A stretch of DNA of 64,000 nucleotides, from positions 1,903,001 through 1,967,000 of the forward strand of contig JADLSH010000273.1 of the NCBI GenBank assembly GCA_016169945.1. Reading direction: 5' to 3'. Origin of the DNA: Trachythela sp. YZ-2020 (taxonomy: Eukaryota > Cnidaria > Anthozoa > Malacalcyonacea > Clavulariidae). The position numbers were made by a program, and so were the translations under genes. A model generated the notes under the pieces. That model was not told where the DNA came from. It saw nothing but the letters and a program-made list of their open reading frames with translations, and did not search any database. Position 1 is the first letter of the stretch. Each line of letters starts with the position of its first letter. Of this stretch, positions 52,401-62,760 are shown piece after piece.

Positions 52401-53606
52401 TCAAATTGTTATATCCTGAAAATATCCTAATTTTACAGAAACGTTTCAACATATATCGTCAGTTGAATAACTTGGTGTCCTCAGCAGTGTACGAATATAA
52501 CTTGTATTGTCCAAATGGAGTCAAATCACTTGCTGAAAAATTAATTTCTGAATGTCCCAACCAGGAATTGAACCAAAGGTCTCTGGTTTAACGTACCAGC
52601 GCTCTAACCACTGAGCTATTGGGATGCCCGATCGAGACACTCAGAAATATTATATGTATACACTCAACGCGGGATATCTAATCCACAATACAATTCCCGG
52701 TTGGGATATTCAGAAATTAATTTTTCAGCAAGTGATTTGACTCCATTTGGACAATACAAATTATCGTCAGTTGAGAATTGACAAGGTCTAGCTGCACTTT
52801 GACTAGTTTTCAGAAAAATGAAAATTCGGAAGGTCAAATTACATAAGAATACAATAAAATATAATTAAAACCAATTTTTATATACTACATATTATATATG
52901 TTAAGTCTTAAGTTTAAGTTTATATATTTTGTACAATAAAGCAATCCACATGCCACGCTACTTTTACCGCCTAGCGCATTAGTCGAGGACCGTAGGGTTG
53001 AAATTCAATTGTGAAATAAAGTGAATAAAACTGAATATGATATACTCCTGGAAGAATTATTATACCCAAGTGTCATAGCAATTGTCTAAACATATGACAT
53101 AGTCGGGTCGAACGGCTAGGCGAGGATCGTAGCGTGAAAATTCAATAGTGAAATAGGAAGTTATCACTGACTGAAGCTTTCTCAGAATACAATTCTCTAT
53201 TCGACTTGTGCGATTATTTTTCTTTAGGACCGTATCCTCAGCCATACTTACTTGTGGGTACCAAGACTGGAGTCTTGGCCATTGACTTGATTACCTTTGA
53301 TACAACAGTCGTCGTCAATGGAACCCGAAATATTTGGGATTTGGATATTGATACAGTGGACAAGAAAATGTACTTTGGAAAATACAATGAACATATTCGT
53401 CGGGCGAATTTTGACGGTACTGATGAAGAAATTATTGTGAAAGATTCTGGCTTTGATAGATTAACAATTGATTGGATTGGACGTCGTGTATTCTGGACTG
53501 ATTGGGAAAAAGATAAGATTTACGTGGCGACTTTAGACGGCAAAGATAGCAGAGTGCTGATTAATACTGTGGGACCTTGGTATATAGCAATGGATCCCAT
53601 CGAAGG
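49148..53606 (+). CDS. Membrane-anchored YWTD (LDL-receptor class B) protein, 5' part only
   Basis: Exon 49148-49409 ends with one base of a codon and exon 53228-53606 starts with two, so they join in phase as GGA. The first exon codes a short basic N-terminus, a hydrophobic helix (about 10-28), then a Cys-rich, partly helical ectodomain (six Cys). The second codes about two YWTD blades. No further exon was recognised before 64000, so the gene would continue outside the window. YWTD propellers occur in LRP, nidogen and EGF-precursor receptors and bind secreted ligands. The join across a 3.8-kb repeat-filled intron is inferred from phase and direction only. The first exon could instead be a non-coding open frame. 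Confidence 0.45.
50000..51150 (-). mobile_element. Ty3/gypsy-type integrase remnant
   Basis: The minus frame 51015-50440 has the second half of a retroviral-type integrase core: STHGIPGNLQSDNSPPF, then ITPRHPKSQRQVEGFNKLVN, with Asp of SDN and Glu of QVE at the correct spacing, then the C-terminal part (REMRIKSDHFL). The first catalytic Asp lies upstream in another frame (DFCAPFPSGKYSLVV, about 51000-50950), and stops interrupt both sides. Downstream minus sequence to about 50000 looks like the decayed pol 3' end (ITAKRIKDGRTIMRD). No LTRs were recognised. Confidence 0.78.
52507..52772. mobile_element. Inverted pair of tRNA-headed repeats
   Basis: TTGTATTGTCCAAATGGAGT and the next 50 bases recur inverted at 52700-52770 with very few differences. 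The minus strand at 52627-52553 is a 75-base tRNA-like sequence (TAGCTCAGTGGTTAGAGCG, anticodon loop ACGTTAA, GGTTCAATTCC). C at position 33 and a mispaired acceptor make it a SINE head or tRNA pseudogene. If read as a tRNA, the anticodon would be GTT (Asn). Confidence 0.65.
53228..53606 (+). CDS. YWTD (LDL-receptor class B) repeat exon
   Basis: Clean acceptor (TTTCTTTAG) and donor (GTGAGT). About 126 codons: LLVGTKTGVLAIDL, KMYFGKYNEHIRRANFDG, then RRVFWTDWEKDKIYVATLDG and PWYIAMDPIEG. The FWTDW form and the D-G ends of each blade are diagnostic of YWTD propellers. Entry phase 1, exit phase 2. Confidence 0.88.
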
Positions 53607-53804
53607 GTGAGTATTACGTAATTTTGGAAGTAATTACATTCAACAGTTAAACATAGAACTTGTTTTATGAAAAAAACTCTTGCCGTGATGTAGAAATTTT
53701 TATATTTTATCTGTTTAGGTTTATATTAAACTATATACTTGAGAAAATGTCAAATAATAATTTAATCATTTCGGCCAATCACAAACATTTCCAGCGTATA
53801 CCCA

Positions 53805-53985
53805 TATACGGGTAGGGATAAAACGCTGAAACTGAATCGCGGAAACGGAAACTGAAAGCGGAAACTGAATTGGGGATAAAACGCTAAATTGGGGATAAAA
53901 CGCTGAAATGGGGATAAAACGCTGAAATGGGGATAAAACGCTGAAATGGGGATAAAACGCTGAAATGGGGATAAAACGGATAAAA
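53805..53985 (-). repeat. 19-bp minisatellite with unique cap, copy A
   Basis: Cap GTAGGGATAAAACGCTGAAA, then AACTGAATCGCGGAAACGGA and AACTGAAAGCGGAAACTG, then about 6 units of GGGGATAAAACGCTGAAAT. Inverted relative to 54528-55205. Confidence 0.9.
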
Positions 53986-54527
53986 GATTTCTGCACAAAT
54001 AAATCCATCACGGACTCAAAGAGCCTTGTTATGCATCCATACACAAACACTAAACACATCCATAATGATGGCATTGAGTCTCAGCTCTGTATCAATAACG
54101 TCCACTTTCGCAGAATTTGCTATGGCCAGAGATGTTGACTTCACGGCAGTCAACGCATAAATGAGGCCGCACGTGGAAACATACGCTCGTTACCCATGAT
54201 ACTTTGCGGCCTGCTGTCCAACCTCCTCTGGTTCAGTTTGTTAAAAACGCAGGCTTACAATTTGTCAATCTTTACCTCACATAATAGTCAAATTTAATTC
54301 AGACGATTTTAATTGACATAAAAGATAGTGTAGCATAAAGGTTGAGTTATATGAAGTGAAAATTATATAATGTAATTATTAAAACTAAAATACAAACTAT
54401 ATATCAGACGTTCTTCGAAAATTTGTGGTTGTCATTTTACTGGGAACTCCTTTCTTATTTATTCGGCTTTATTGGCAAATTACATGTGTTGGCAATGGTC
54501 TATAGCAAACAACGATTTCGATTACAT

Positions 54528-55205
54528 TTGCCCAATTCAGCGTTTTATCTCCATTTCAGCGTTTTATCCCAATTTCAGCGTTTTATCCCCAATTCAGCGT
54601 TTTATCCCCATTTCAGCGTTTTATCCCAATTTCAGCGTTTTATCCCCAATTCAGCGTTTTATCCCAATTTCAGCGTTTTATCCCCAATTCAGCGTTTTAT
54701 CCCCATTTCAGCGTTTTATCCCCATTTCAGCGTTTTATCTCCATTTCAGCGTTTTATCTCCATTTCAGCGTTTTATCCCCATTTCAGCGTTTTATCCCCA
54801 TTTCAGCGTTTTATCTCCATTTCAGCGTTTTATCCCAATTTCAGCGTTTTATCCCCAATTCAGCGTTTTATCCCAATTTCAGCGTTTTATCCCCAATTCA
54901 GCGTTTTATCCCCATTTCAGCGTTTTATCCCCATTTCAGCGTTTTATCTCCATTTCAGCGTTTTATCCCAATTTCAGCGTTTTATCCCCAATTCAGCGTT
55001 TTATCCCAATTTCAGCGTTTTATCCCCAATTCAGCGTTTTATCCCCATTTCAGCGTTTTATCCCCATTTCAGCGTTTTATCCCCAATTCAGCGTTTTATC
55101 CCCATTTCAGCGTTTTATCCCCAATTCAGCGTTTTACCCCCATTTCAGTTTCCGCTTTCAGTTTCCGTTTCCGCGATTCAGTTTCAGCGTTTTATCCCTA
55201 CCCAC
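54528..55205 (+). repeat. 19-bp minisatellite with the same cap, copy B
   Basis: About 32 units of CCCCATTTCAGCGTTTTAT, with CCCAATTTC and TCTCCATTTC variants, then the cap TTTCCGCTTTCAGTTTCCG and GCGTTTTATCCCTACCC at the right. Open frames of 263 and 272 codons here are due to the array. Confidence 0.93.
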
Positions 55206-55299
55206 AATATATAAGTACTTGCGGAAAGTATATCTCATACGTTATGGCGTTGTTATTACTATTATAATTATTACTGTTACTTTTAAATAAATCGGCAAG

Positions 55300-56229
55300 T
55301 CCAATCACAAGATATAGATACAAGTATTCCAATATTAAATGGTGTGATATATATATATATGGACATCCATAAACGATACCCGGTAAAAACATAGTAAATT
55401 TGATAGAAAAATCTTACAGTAAAGGATTTGCAAAAGGCTTTACGAAATTTAAAGTCAACAAATGCAGTGATCTTTCGGAAATAGAGTATGCTTAGCGCGC
55501 CTATAGTGTGATAACCTGGCCAGTAATATCAATATCACTCTGACAGACCCAAACCATGACGAGCAACTCAATCACAATAAATATTCTGAGCACAATTTCT
55601 GGGGAGCACCATATAAAACGCATTGTACCATTATTTTTCACCATGTCAGAATGCCTCAATTACGTTACTACTACACTGGCCGCAGTTCATTCGAGAAAAT
55701 TATTTCAAATTCCAAGTTGAAGTTATGTGATCCTCAACACGTAAAATAAGAACATTTGTAGTTAGACTCGGCGAGATTTCAAAATATCGAACTTCATGAG
55801 GCATTTGTTACTAAAATTTGCGACAACCTTATTCTTATGTAATTTGACCTGCTGAATTCGAATTTACTGGTCGCCAGAACTCATTTTGCGTTTTTCATGG
55901 AGAAAATGACGTCACGACGTTTGTGCCTCTATGACGTCATAATAGAGCTGAAAATTCCAAGGAATCACCTGCTCTGTACCGTTCTCTTCCTAATCCTATC
56001 AGTTTTGAGCTTTAAAACGCTCCCTATTATGTTTATTGCAAAAATGGCTACGAAAAATGTCATTAATGGGCATATCACGACGTCATACGATGACGTCATA
56101 AGCGATTGAAAAATCTAGATTTTCATTTAAAAAGAACTCAAGGAGCAGCTAAAATTGTAATCATTAACCTTAACACTAATACTTAAATATCCAGAGAATC
56201 AAATGACAACAACTCAATGACTTCATTGA
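55300..56229. other. No gene recognised
   Basis: AT-rich. Several TGACGTCA words (55900-56100) occur in a short block with TCACGACG and ATGACGTCATAA, which may be an old repeat rather than a regulatory cluster. Confidence 0.35.
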
Positions 56230-58285
56230 ATTTAAGAAGAAGAAAAACTATGTTACATACATTATGAACCAGGCTAGACGGGAGTTTTACAGAAACTTCA
56301 TTGATGAGAACAGCGTTGATCAGGGTCGGTTATTTAAGGCTGCAAAGAAACTCCTAGGGAAGAGGAACGATGTATCCTTCCCTCAATATTGTGACAAGGT
56401 AGCCTTAGCCAATGACATTGGCAGATTTTTTGTGAGTAAAATCGAAAGTATTCGATCGGATATTGAGGCTTTTGATGTTCATTTAAATAAGAGTGCGCGT
56501 GATGCAGTTCCTAAAGATCTGGCAGTAGATGATACTCAGATATTCAGTGATTTCCAAATTCTCACTGAAGATGACGTGAACTCGCTTATCCAAAAGTCAC
56601 CTAAGAAGTCCTGTTCGCTAGATCCCATGCCAACATCACTGGTGGTCAAGTGCCTTGACGAGCTTTTACCTACAATTACGTGTATAGTTAATCTATCTCT
56701 ATCATCTGGTCAATTTTCGGAAGATTGGAAGAAAGCTCTTGTCAATCCTCTTCTGAAGAAAGTTAGTTTAAACTCGGAGTTTTGCAACCTTCGTCCGGTC
56801 AATAATTTACAGTTTATATCCAAATTGACAGAACGTGCTGTTTTTGATCAAATGCACAATCACATGATATGGTTTGATCTTTATCCTGTATTACAGTCAG
56901 CATACCGCCAAGGACATAATACTGAAATAGCACTACTCAAGTTGCATAATGACATTCTTTTGAATATGGACAAGAAACACGTAATTTTGGTGGTGTTCAT
57001 TGACTTGAGTGCGGCGTTTGATACTGTTGACCATGAGATCCTAATTTCGCGTTTGACAACAAGCTTTGGAATAAGAGGCAATGTCTTAAATTGGTTTATA
57101 TCATACCTCACGAATAGATCTCAACGAATTACCTTTAGTGGTTGTGTTTCGAACAGTTTCCCTCTCCCACAAGGCGTCCCACAAGGCTCATGCTTAGGAC
57201 CACTGTTATTTACGATTTACTCCAGTAAGCTATTTCAGGTTATACGAAATCATCTTCCAGACGCTCATGCATACGCGGATGATTCTGAACTCTACCTCTC
57301 ATTCAAGCCAGATAGCAAAGTGAGTCAGGTCGAGGCATTGGATGCGATGGAACGTTGTGTGAATGACATAAGAACACGGATGATAGTGGATAAACTTAAA
57401 ATGAATGAAGGAAAAACTGAGCTGATAGTTATTGGAACTAAGCAACAACTTTGTAAAGTTAACATATTGATCATCTAACTGTCGGTGAATCTAAAATCAA
57501 TCCTGTAAGCGCAGCTAAGACTCTGGGAACATGGTTCGACTCTAACCTCGACTTACGAGAGCATATTAATAAGACCTGCAGATCTGCGTATTCCCATTTA
57601 GATAACATAAGGCGCATTAGGAAATATCTATCTAAAGAATCGACGCAAACGCTAGTTCAAGCGTTCATTATTGGGCGCCTTGATTATTGTAACAGCCTTC
57701 TTTATGGTCTACCTTCAGTCCATCTTGACAAACTACAACGTGCACAGAACTCTGCGGCGAGAATAATCTGCAAAACATCAAGATTTGACCATATAACTCC
57801 TGTGCTATATACCCTGCATTGGCTGCCTATTAAATTCCGCATTAGCTATAAAATACTCATTCTTACTTTTAAGGCGATTCATGGCCTTGCGCCTGAATAT
57901 ATTAGTAATTTAATAGGTATTAGGGAAAGATCCATATACAGTCTTCGATCTAATAGTGGATTACTTCTTAATCAACCTAAATTCAGAAAGACATTAGGGG
58001 ATAGGTCATTTATATACATCTGCTGCCCCAACACTCTGGAATAAACTACCTTTACATATTCCGAACACTGACAATTTTACAAGTTTTAAGAATATTTTGA
58101 AGACTCACTTTTTTAAAATTGCGTTTAATGTTTAAGTAAATTAAATTAATGATCTTATGTATGTAATTAGATTAGTTTTGTTAGTTCTCTTATCTGTCTA
58201 TATCAATTCTTGTGAAGCGCATTTGATCGTATTCATATGTTAATTTGCGCTATAAAAGTTTTAATTATTATTATTATTAATTAGA
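56230..58285 (+). mobile_element. LINE of CR1/L2 type, two or more frameshifts, with ATT-repeat tail
   Basis: Reverse transcriptase from about 56230, with the main frame at 56264-57478. Motifs: KKSCSLDPMPTSL, LRPVNNLQFISKL, VVFIDLSAAFDTVDHEIL, LPQGVPQGSCLGPLLF and AYADDSELYLSF. The frame shifts near 57465 and again near 58015, after which APTLWNKLPLHI and the C-terminus end at about 58134. The 3' end carries the L2/CR1 style GCGCTATAAAAG and (ATT)n at 58262-58285. The endonuclease is missing and a stop lies just upstream of 56230, so this is a dead 5'-truncated copy. Confidence 0.9.
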
Positions 58286-58539
58286 TCTTGTTAAATCGTA
58301 GCTGTGTGCAGTGATGACGTCATCATATTGGCGTTAAAATGCTATACGTACTTTTAATATCTCGTTTCTGTTTGCAGAGTAACCGCAAATGCCAGTGCAG
58401 AACAATTCTAAATTAATGCTGCCACATCGTAGTGTTGTGCATTCGCTTTTGCAAGAACAAAATTAACTATTTCCTTGTAGGCGTTTGGGATCCGTTTCAC
58501 TGTCATTAAAAGCGGGAAGTCTGCCGTCATCATCTTTCT

Positions 58540-59680
58540 AGCATCCTATTCCTTCAGGGTTTGGTAGGGAAGGTTGCTGACAGGATTCCTGTTTCCACTG
58601 CACTAGTGCTTGATAGTGAACGCGCTTGATATATAAATCCAAAGGTCCTTAGTGTGGGAGGAGGGAGTAATGCTTCCGGTTTCGCAATTTTCGAGAATGA
58701 CAGATTCAGGAATCCCACACTCATACATTGTACACTAATGATCCAATTAGGGGACAGCGCTTCCTCATCCAGCGACGCATGGAGGTGATATTTCAGTTGG
58801 AAGAGCTGACACTTGACTTTGGTTGTATATACATGACGTCGTAGTGTCCAGTTAGCGCATGAAAAGGAATCGAAGGAGCGCGGACACTGACCCTGCTGGA
58901 AGATTGTCACTGGTGGCCCTGATGTCTTAGTATCTGCTCCGCCCTGCTGTTCCGGCCATCATCAATATATTTTCTCAACGAATATCAGATGCATGTTCCA
59001 TGAGAATCAGAAGTACATCCGTATCATTTGCCGACACAACTACAGTAACGCAAGTCTTGACAATGCAGTGTAGCATCAGACTAGTGTCATTCCCTCATAC
59101 TCTGCACAAAACGCCAACGAAGACCGCCCTTCTTTCCCATTTATAGATCCGCCAGCGGTATCGATGACTTTCTCTTAAGGTGCACTGGAAATTAAATGCT
59201 CTGAAAGGACCCTTGCTAAGTTAAAAGAGAGCCTTATTTTCTGGTCACCTTAGAAAATTTGTCTAGCTGTAAGGAAGTGGAATATCCCGGTTCTCGATGA
59301 CTTGTATTTGATAATAACGTAATCTGTTTTATAGAGCTGCCGAGCGGAAGTTATCAGCTAAATCCCGGAAAGATTGGGCTTCGGTAGATTTCCCAATTGC
59401 CGCAACGAGTGCCGTTCCATTGATCAACAAGTAGCACTCCCCGTCTTTATCGATAGCATTCGGACATTCCAGTCCCATAGTAGTCCATCAGTCAACAAAG
59501 CCTTCTGCCCGGTTCTTAGTCTCATTTGTCTCTGCATCATTTCATGTGAGAGGACATTGAGCAAATCTACTCGATGACCAGCCTCACAAGCAAGGACGAG
59601 ACGCTGAATAACACTGGAAAAACGTTTTCCTCTTCTGCCAATCCAAACATCTCCGACTTCAATTTAACAACAAAGCTACT
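58540..59680 (-). pseudogene. Decayed coding remnant of a high-copy, possibly transposon-linked family
   Basis: The minus strand, read across frames, gives short recognisable pieces: DGECYLLINGTALVAAIG (about 59430-59380), SANDTDVLL-like (about 59030), and an L-DTTSCIYNQ-like block (about 58850). These recall a large, repeated cnidarian/metazoan protein family with LxGCDTTS motifs. Many stops and frameshifts break it. The family link is from memory of motif style, so treat it as tentative. Confidence 0.3.
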
Positions 59681-60130
59681 CTATTGGTGATACACGGGGG
59701 AGGCTTATATACGGGGGAGGCTTATATACGGGGGGGGGGGGCTTATACATGCACGACATTTTGGGTCAGTGGTAACCAAGTATTTATTGTTAATTATAAA
59801 CACGAAAATCACAGGACAACAAAGAAGAGCACCAGAGGGAACATGGGTCCTCGGAGGGGGAATAGAACTTCCGTGTACATACTTCCTTTACGGGCCAAAG
59901 CTACACAAAAGATTCGTCCGTGACGCCTTGAAACACCATCAGGACGAACATTCAAGCGTTTTGTAAAATTAATACTTTATAACATTTAAATACACACTGC
60001 TATAAAATGTTTTTGTTCAGTTACCGCTATGTGGAATTTTTTGAGTGCAATAGTATTATATACCGGTATAGTGGGCTTATATTCGGGGGGCTTATATTCG
60101 GGGGGCTTATAATCGGAGGTTACGTGATTG
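59680..60130. repeat. GGGGGCTTATATTCGG short repeats at both ends of a block
   Basis: Three GGGGGAGGCTTATATAC-like units at 59695-59755 and three GGGGGGCTTATATTCGG-like units at 60068-60120 enclose 310 bases. A similar pair is at 45968-46000. I cannot say what kind of element this is. Confidence 0.5.
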
Positions 60131-60209
60131 TAATGTGAATGACCTTTTGACCGACCGCAAATATATGCTAATCCAGCCACGCGGCTTTTACAGGCGTGAA
60201 ATAGACAGT

Positions 60210-60330
60210 AGCGAAGCCAGCTGGATCTGAGTGGTCATGCAACGAGCGCCGAAGGCGCGAGACTTGCTAGGGGGGTCCGGGGGCCTGCTCCCCCGGGAAA
60301 ATTTTGATATATTGACTCCCAGAATTGCCA
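60210..60330. repeat. Dispersed GAGCGCCGAAGGCGCGAG repeat fragment
   Basis: GAGCGCCGAAGGCGCGAG is palindromic and followed by GGTCCGGGGGCCTGCTCCC and GGGAAAATTTTGA. Weaker relatives of the latter half are near 13525 and 51215. Confidence 0.5.
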
Positions 60331-60477
60331 TTTGCAGAAATCTGGGCATCAAATTTTAGGAATAGCTTGACCTAATAAAGGAAAAAATGTTGAGAATTTT
60401 GCATACACTTTGAACTTAGTAATACTCAGTAATAGTATCAGACTATAAACTAACATAAATAGAAACCTTTTAATACC

Positions 60478-60714
60478 TTATCGCTGTACACTTCTTCTTT
60501 TGTTGACGAGCAACTCTTGGTATGAACATTTCTGCGCCAAAATTTCTCGACAGACTGTCATCGCCTCATCGGTGTCATTGATAGCATCTAGAAGCTCTTG
60601 GACAGATCTTGTATCCAAAGCGTGCATTTGCTTGAACAGATCTGTGTTCACCTTTTCCAGAGCCTTTACATCGTCACTTTGAAACGCAGACTGAACAGTT
60701 TCATAAATTGACAT
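60478..60714 (-). CDS. Small unrecognised ORF, 78 aa
   Basis: ATG at 60714, TAA at 60480-60478. The product is predicted helical and polar (MSIYETVQSAFQ ... ELLVNKRRSVQR), with two Cys and no membrane segment. I know no family for it. No splice donor lies cleanly inside the frame, so it would be a single-exon gene or a last exon. The amino-acid mix looks coding rather than random. Confidence 0.35.
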   Translation of the reverse strand: MSIYETVQSAFQSDDVKALEKVNTDLFKQMHALDTRSVQELLDAINDTDEAMTVCREILAQKCSYQELLVNKRRSVQR

Positions 60715-61847
60715 TTTATAAATCTTGTATAAAACAATCTACAGTTTACTCTATACTCAAACCAATTTGAACCTTTGCGGTCAAGTAGCAATCAGAAAGA
60801 CTTTATTTTCATTTCGTATTGACTGAAGACTGCTGAATACCCCAAGGAGCGAATTAGTCAAGATGAGTTGAACAAATCGAGCCAATGAGAAAGGAGAACA
60901 TTTCTTTAACCAGCCAATCAGAAAGCTCGAATATTGCCCAAATGAGTGAGACCCCCGCAAACTTTAGTCAATGGCTAGAATCCGCCTCAGATTAGTCAAA
61001 ACTCACGCAGATAACCGCTATTTTGACTTTTTACTGCAGGCTCGGCCGCTGCACGAAATTGATAACTGGAGTATTTCTGAATATTAAGTATACTTCACTG
61101 TCGGCTGCCGCTGCATGAAATATCCAACTGGACCATCCTGTAATATTTAACTATAACCCGTAACAAATTTGATATAGTGCCACATATTCCTACACAATGC
61201 ATTAAAAATATCTCCAAATGAATAAGATAACTCTGGAAATCAACATACAACCACACTAATATGCAACATAATATATTTAAAGTTTTACCAAGGAAATTCC
61301 CGACGCTTTTCATCCTGGACAAGAGGATAAACATTCCTTTCATGCCCCAAAGTTATTTCTGGCACAGTTCAACACCCTTTGGTCTGTTGCTCAATCAAAA
61401 TTACCAAAGAACATTTTCAACTTCACCATCCGTTACATAAATAGCTTACATCTTACGCGAAAAATTATACAAGATGGGGTTCAACTTCGAGTGCTGAGTG
61501 TTCTTTTTGCTTGTCTCCTGGAACTCTGCTACACAGTGATTCAAGTTAATATGTTTTTGGCTGCCAATATTTACCATACGAAAGTGAACCGTTAGCTTGT
61601 CATGGAGACGACATAATGGAAGAAAATAGTGAGGAAACGACCGCGAGGAAGGCATCTTGATGGTTTGACGCAAACCATTTTTTCCTCGGCCATTCTTGAA
61701 GCAAGATATGATCGAAAGATTAAGTCGATTCTTGGTAGGTAGGCTGTTTTCAGTTACTATAAAACTTACTTATTTGTATATAGATATGTAAGATAGCATT
61801 TACATTTTAAAACAATTTATTTAACTCGCTGCTTCTATTTTTTATAG

Positions 61848-62001
61848 GTGTAAATGTGGAAAGTGCTCAGACCAAAACTTAGTTGGCTCACTTGAGTTTA
61901 GATGTTGCCATGAGATAGCTGAAGCCCTTGCAAAACTCACATTCGACGGGACCATCGAAAAAATTCATGCGTTATATTGGACGACAATTTCAAAGCTTTA
62001 A
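61848..62001 (+). CDS. Cys-rich exon resembling the P2X7 C-terminal zinc module (partial)
   Basis: Acceptor TTTTTTATAG before 61848; 50 codons to TAA at 61999-62001. It starts CKCGKC and has FRCCHEIAEAL, the C-x-C-G-x-C ... C-C-x-E spacing of the P2X7 cytosolic ballast-type domain that is also common as free-standing genes in cnidarians. An open stretch up to a donor at about 61733 would join in phase (ending SILG), but its start is unclear because a stop lies upstream. It could be a gene fragment. Confidence 0.42.
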
Positions 62002-62020
62002 CAAACGGGACAGTGTTATC

Positions 62021-62205
62021 TCAAGTTCAGTGGTGTAGGAACCGGGGAGGGGGGCACAGAAGGCACGCCCCCTCCCTCCCCAAGTTTTCTTCAAAGTGCC
62101 CTCTTCCCCAGCTGAAACAATGGGAAAAGTGCCATTTGTAATAAGAGGTGCCGTTAAGACGAAGTGCTCCTCCAACTTGAAATTACCTCCTACGCCTATG
62201 CTCAA
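62021..62205. mobile_element. Probable short hAT-type element remnant
   Basis: CAGTGGTGTAGGAACCGGGG at the left and a TTACCTCCTACGCCTATG end at the right are imperfect inverse ends. The interior is C-rich (CCCCCTCCCTCCCC). No target duplication was found. Confidence 0.4.
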
Positions 62206-62239
62206 GTTGTCCCTTTGTTGACAGACAGAAAAGGGAAAA

Positions 62240-62760
62240 GTTATCGATGTCCTCAGGAACTCCTCACAAAGAGAATTACAACCGGAAAAAGTGGAAGTGA
62301 TTATGCGTTAGCGAGTCTTAAATGGCCTTTACTACAATATAAGAGAGATAACTATATTTATGAATTGGTAAAGAAATGTATCAAGGGGTATTGTCCGCAG
62401 TATTTTAAAAACTATTTTACGTTTAATAACCAGATATATGTAGTCACTAGGCAAACTAACGAATTTCATTTACCAAAAGTAAGAACAGAAATAACAAAAC
62501 ACTCCTTTTATTATAATGGATGTTTAGTTTAAAACTATTAGCTAAAAGATATAAACTTGTTATAAATTCAATAGAGCTGTGATTTTATTGTATTTTAGAA
62601 GGTATTAAAATGTAAATAGTATTTTAATAATAATAGCTAGTAGAGATAATTTATATTTATTATAATTAAGGTCAGGGCGCCTATTGAACTCACTGATCTG
62701 AAAATATCAGTGATTGAACTAGGATCTGAAAGGGCTACCCTGAATTTTAAATAAAGATTT
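62240..62760 (+). mobile_element. LINE 3' end (C-terminal ORF piece and 3' tail)
   Basis: The open frame 62164-62532 includes YALASLKWPLLQYKRDNYIY and LPKVRTEITKHSFYYNGCLV, the typical extreme C-terminus of an animal LINE ORF2. No RT motif is present, so only the last few hundred bases were inserted. A possible polyadenylation signal (AATAAA) lies at about 62750. Confidence 0.7.

Noticed and set aside
54423..55290. Two overlapping open frames of 263 and 272 codons
   Set aside because: Both lie across the 19-bp array. The unit has no stop in any frame, so they are array artefacts.
55890..56109. Cluster of TGACGTCA sites as a CRE-type regulatory region
   Set aside because: The sites sit in a repeated block with no gene start nearby, so I see no support for a regulatory role.
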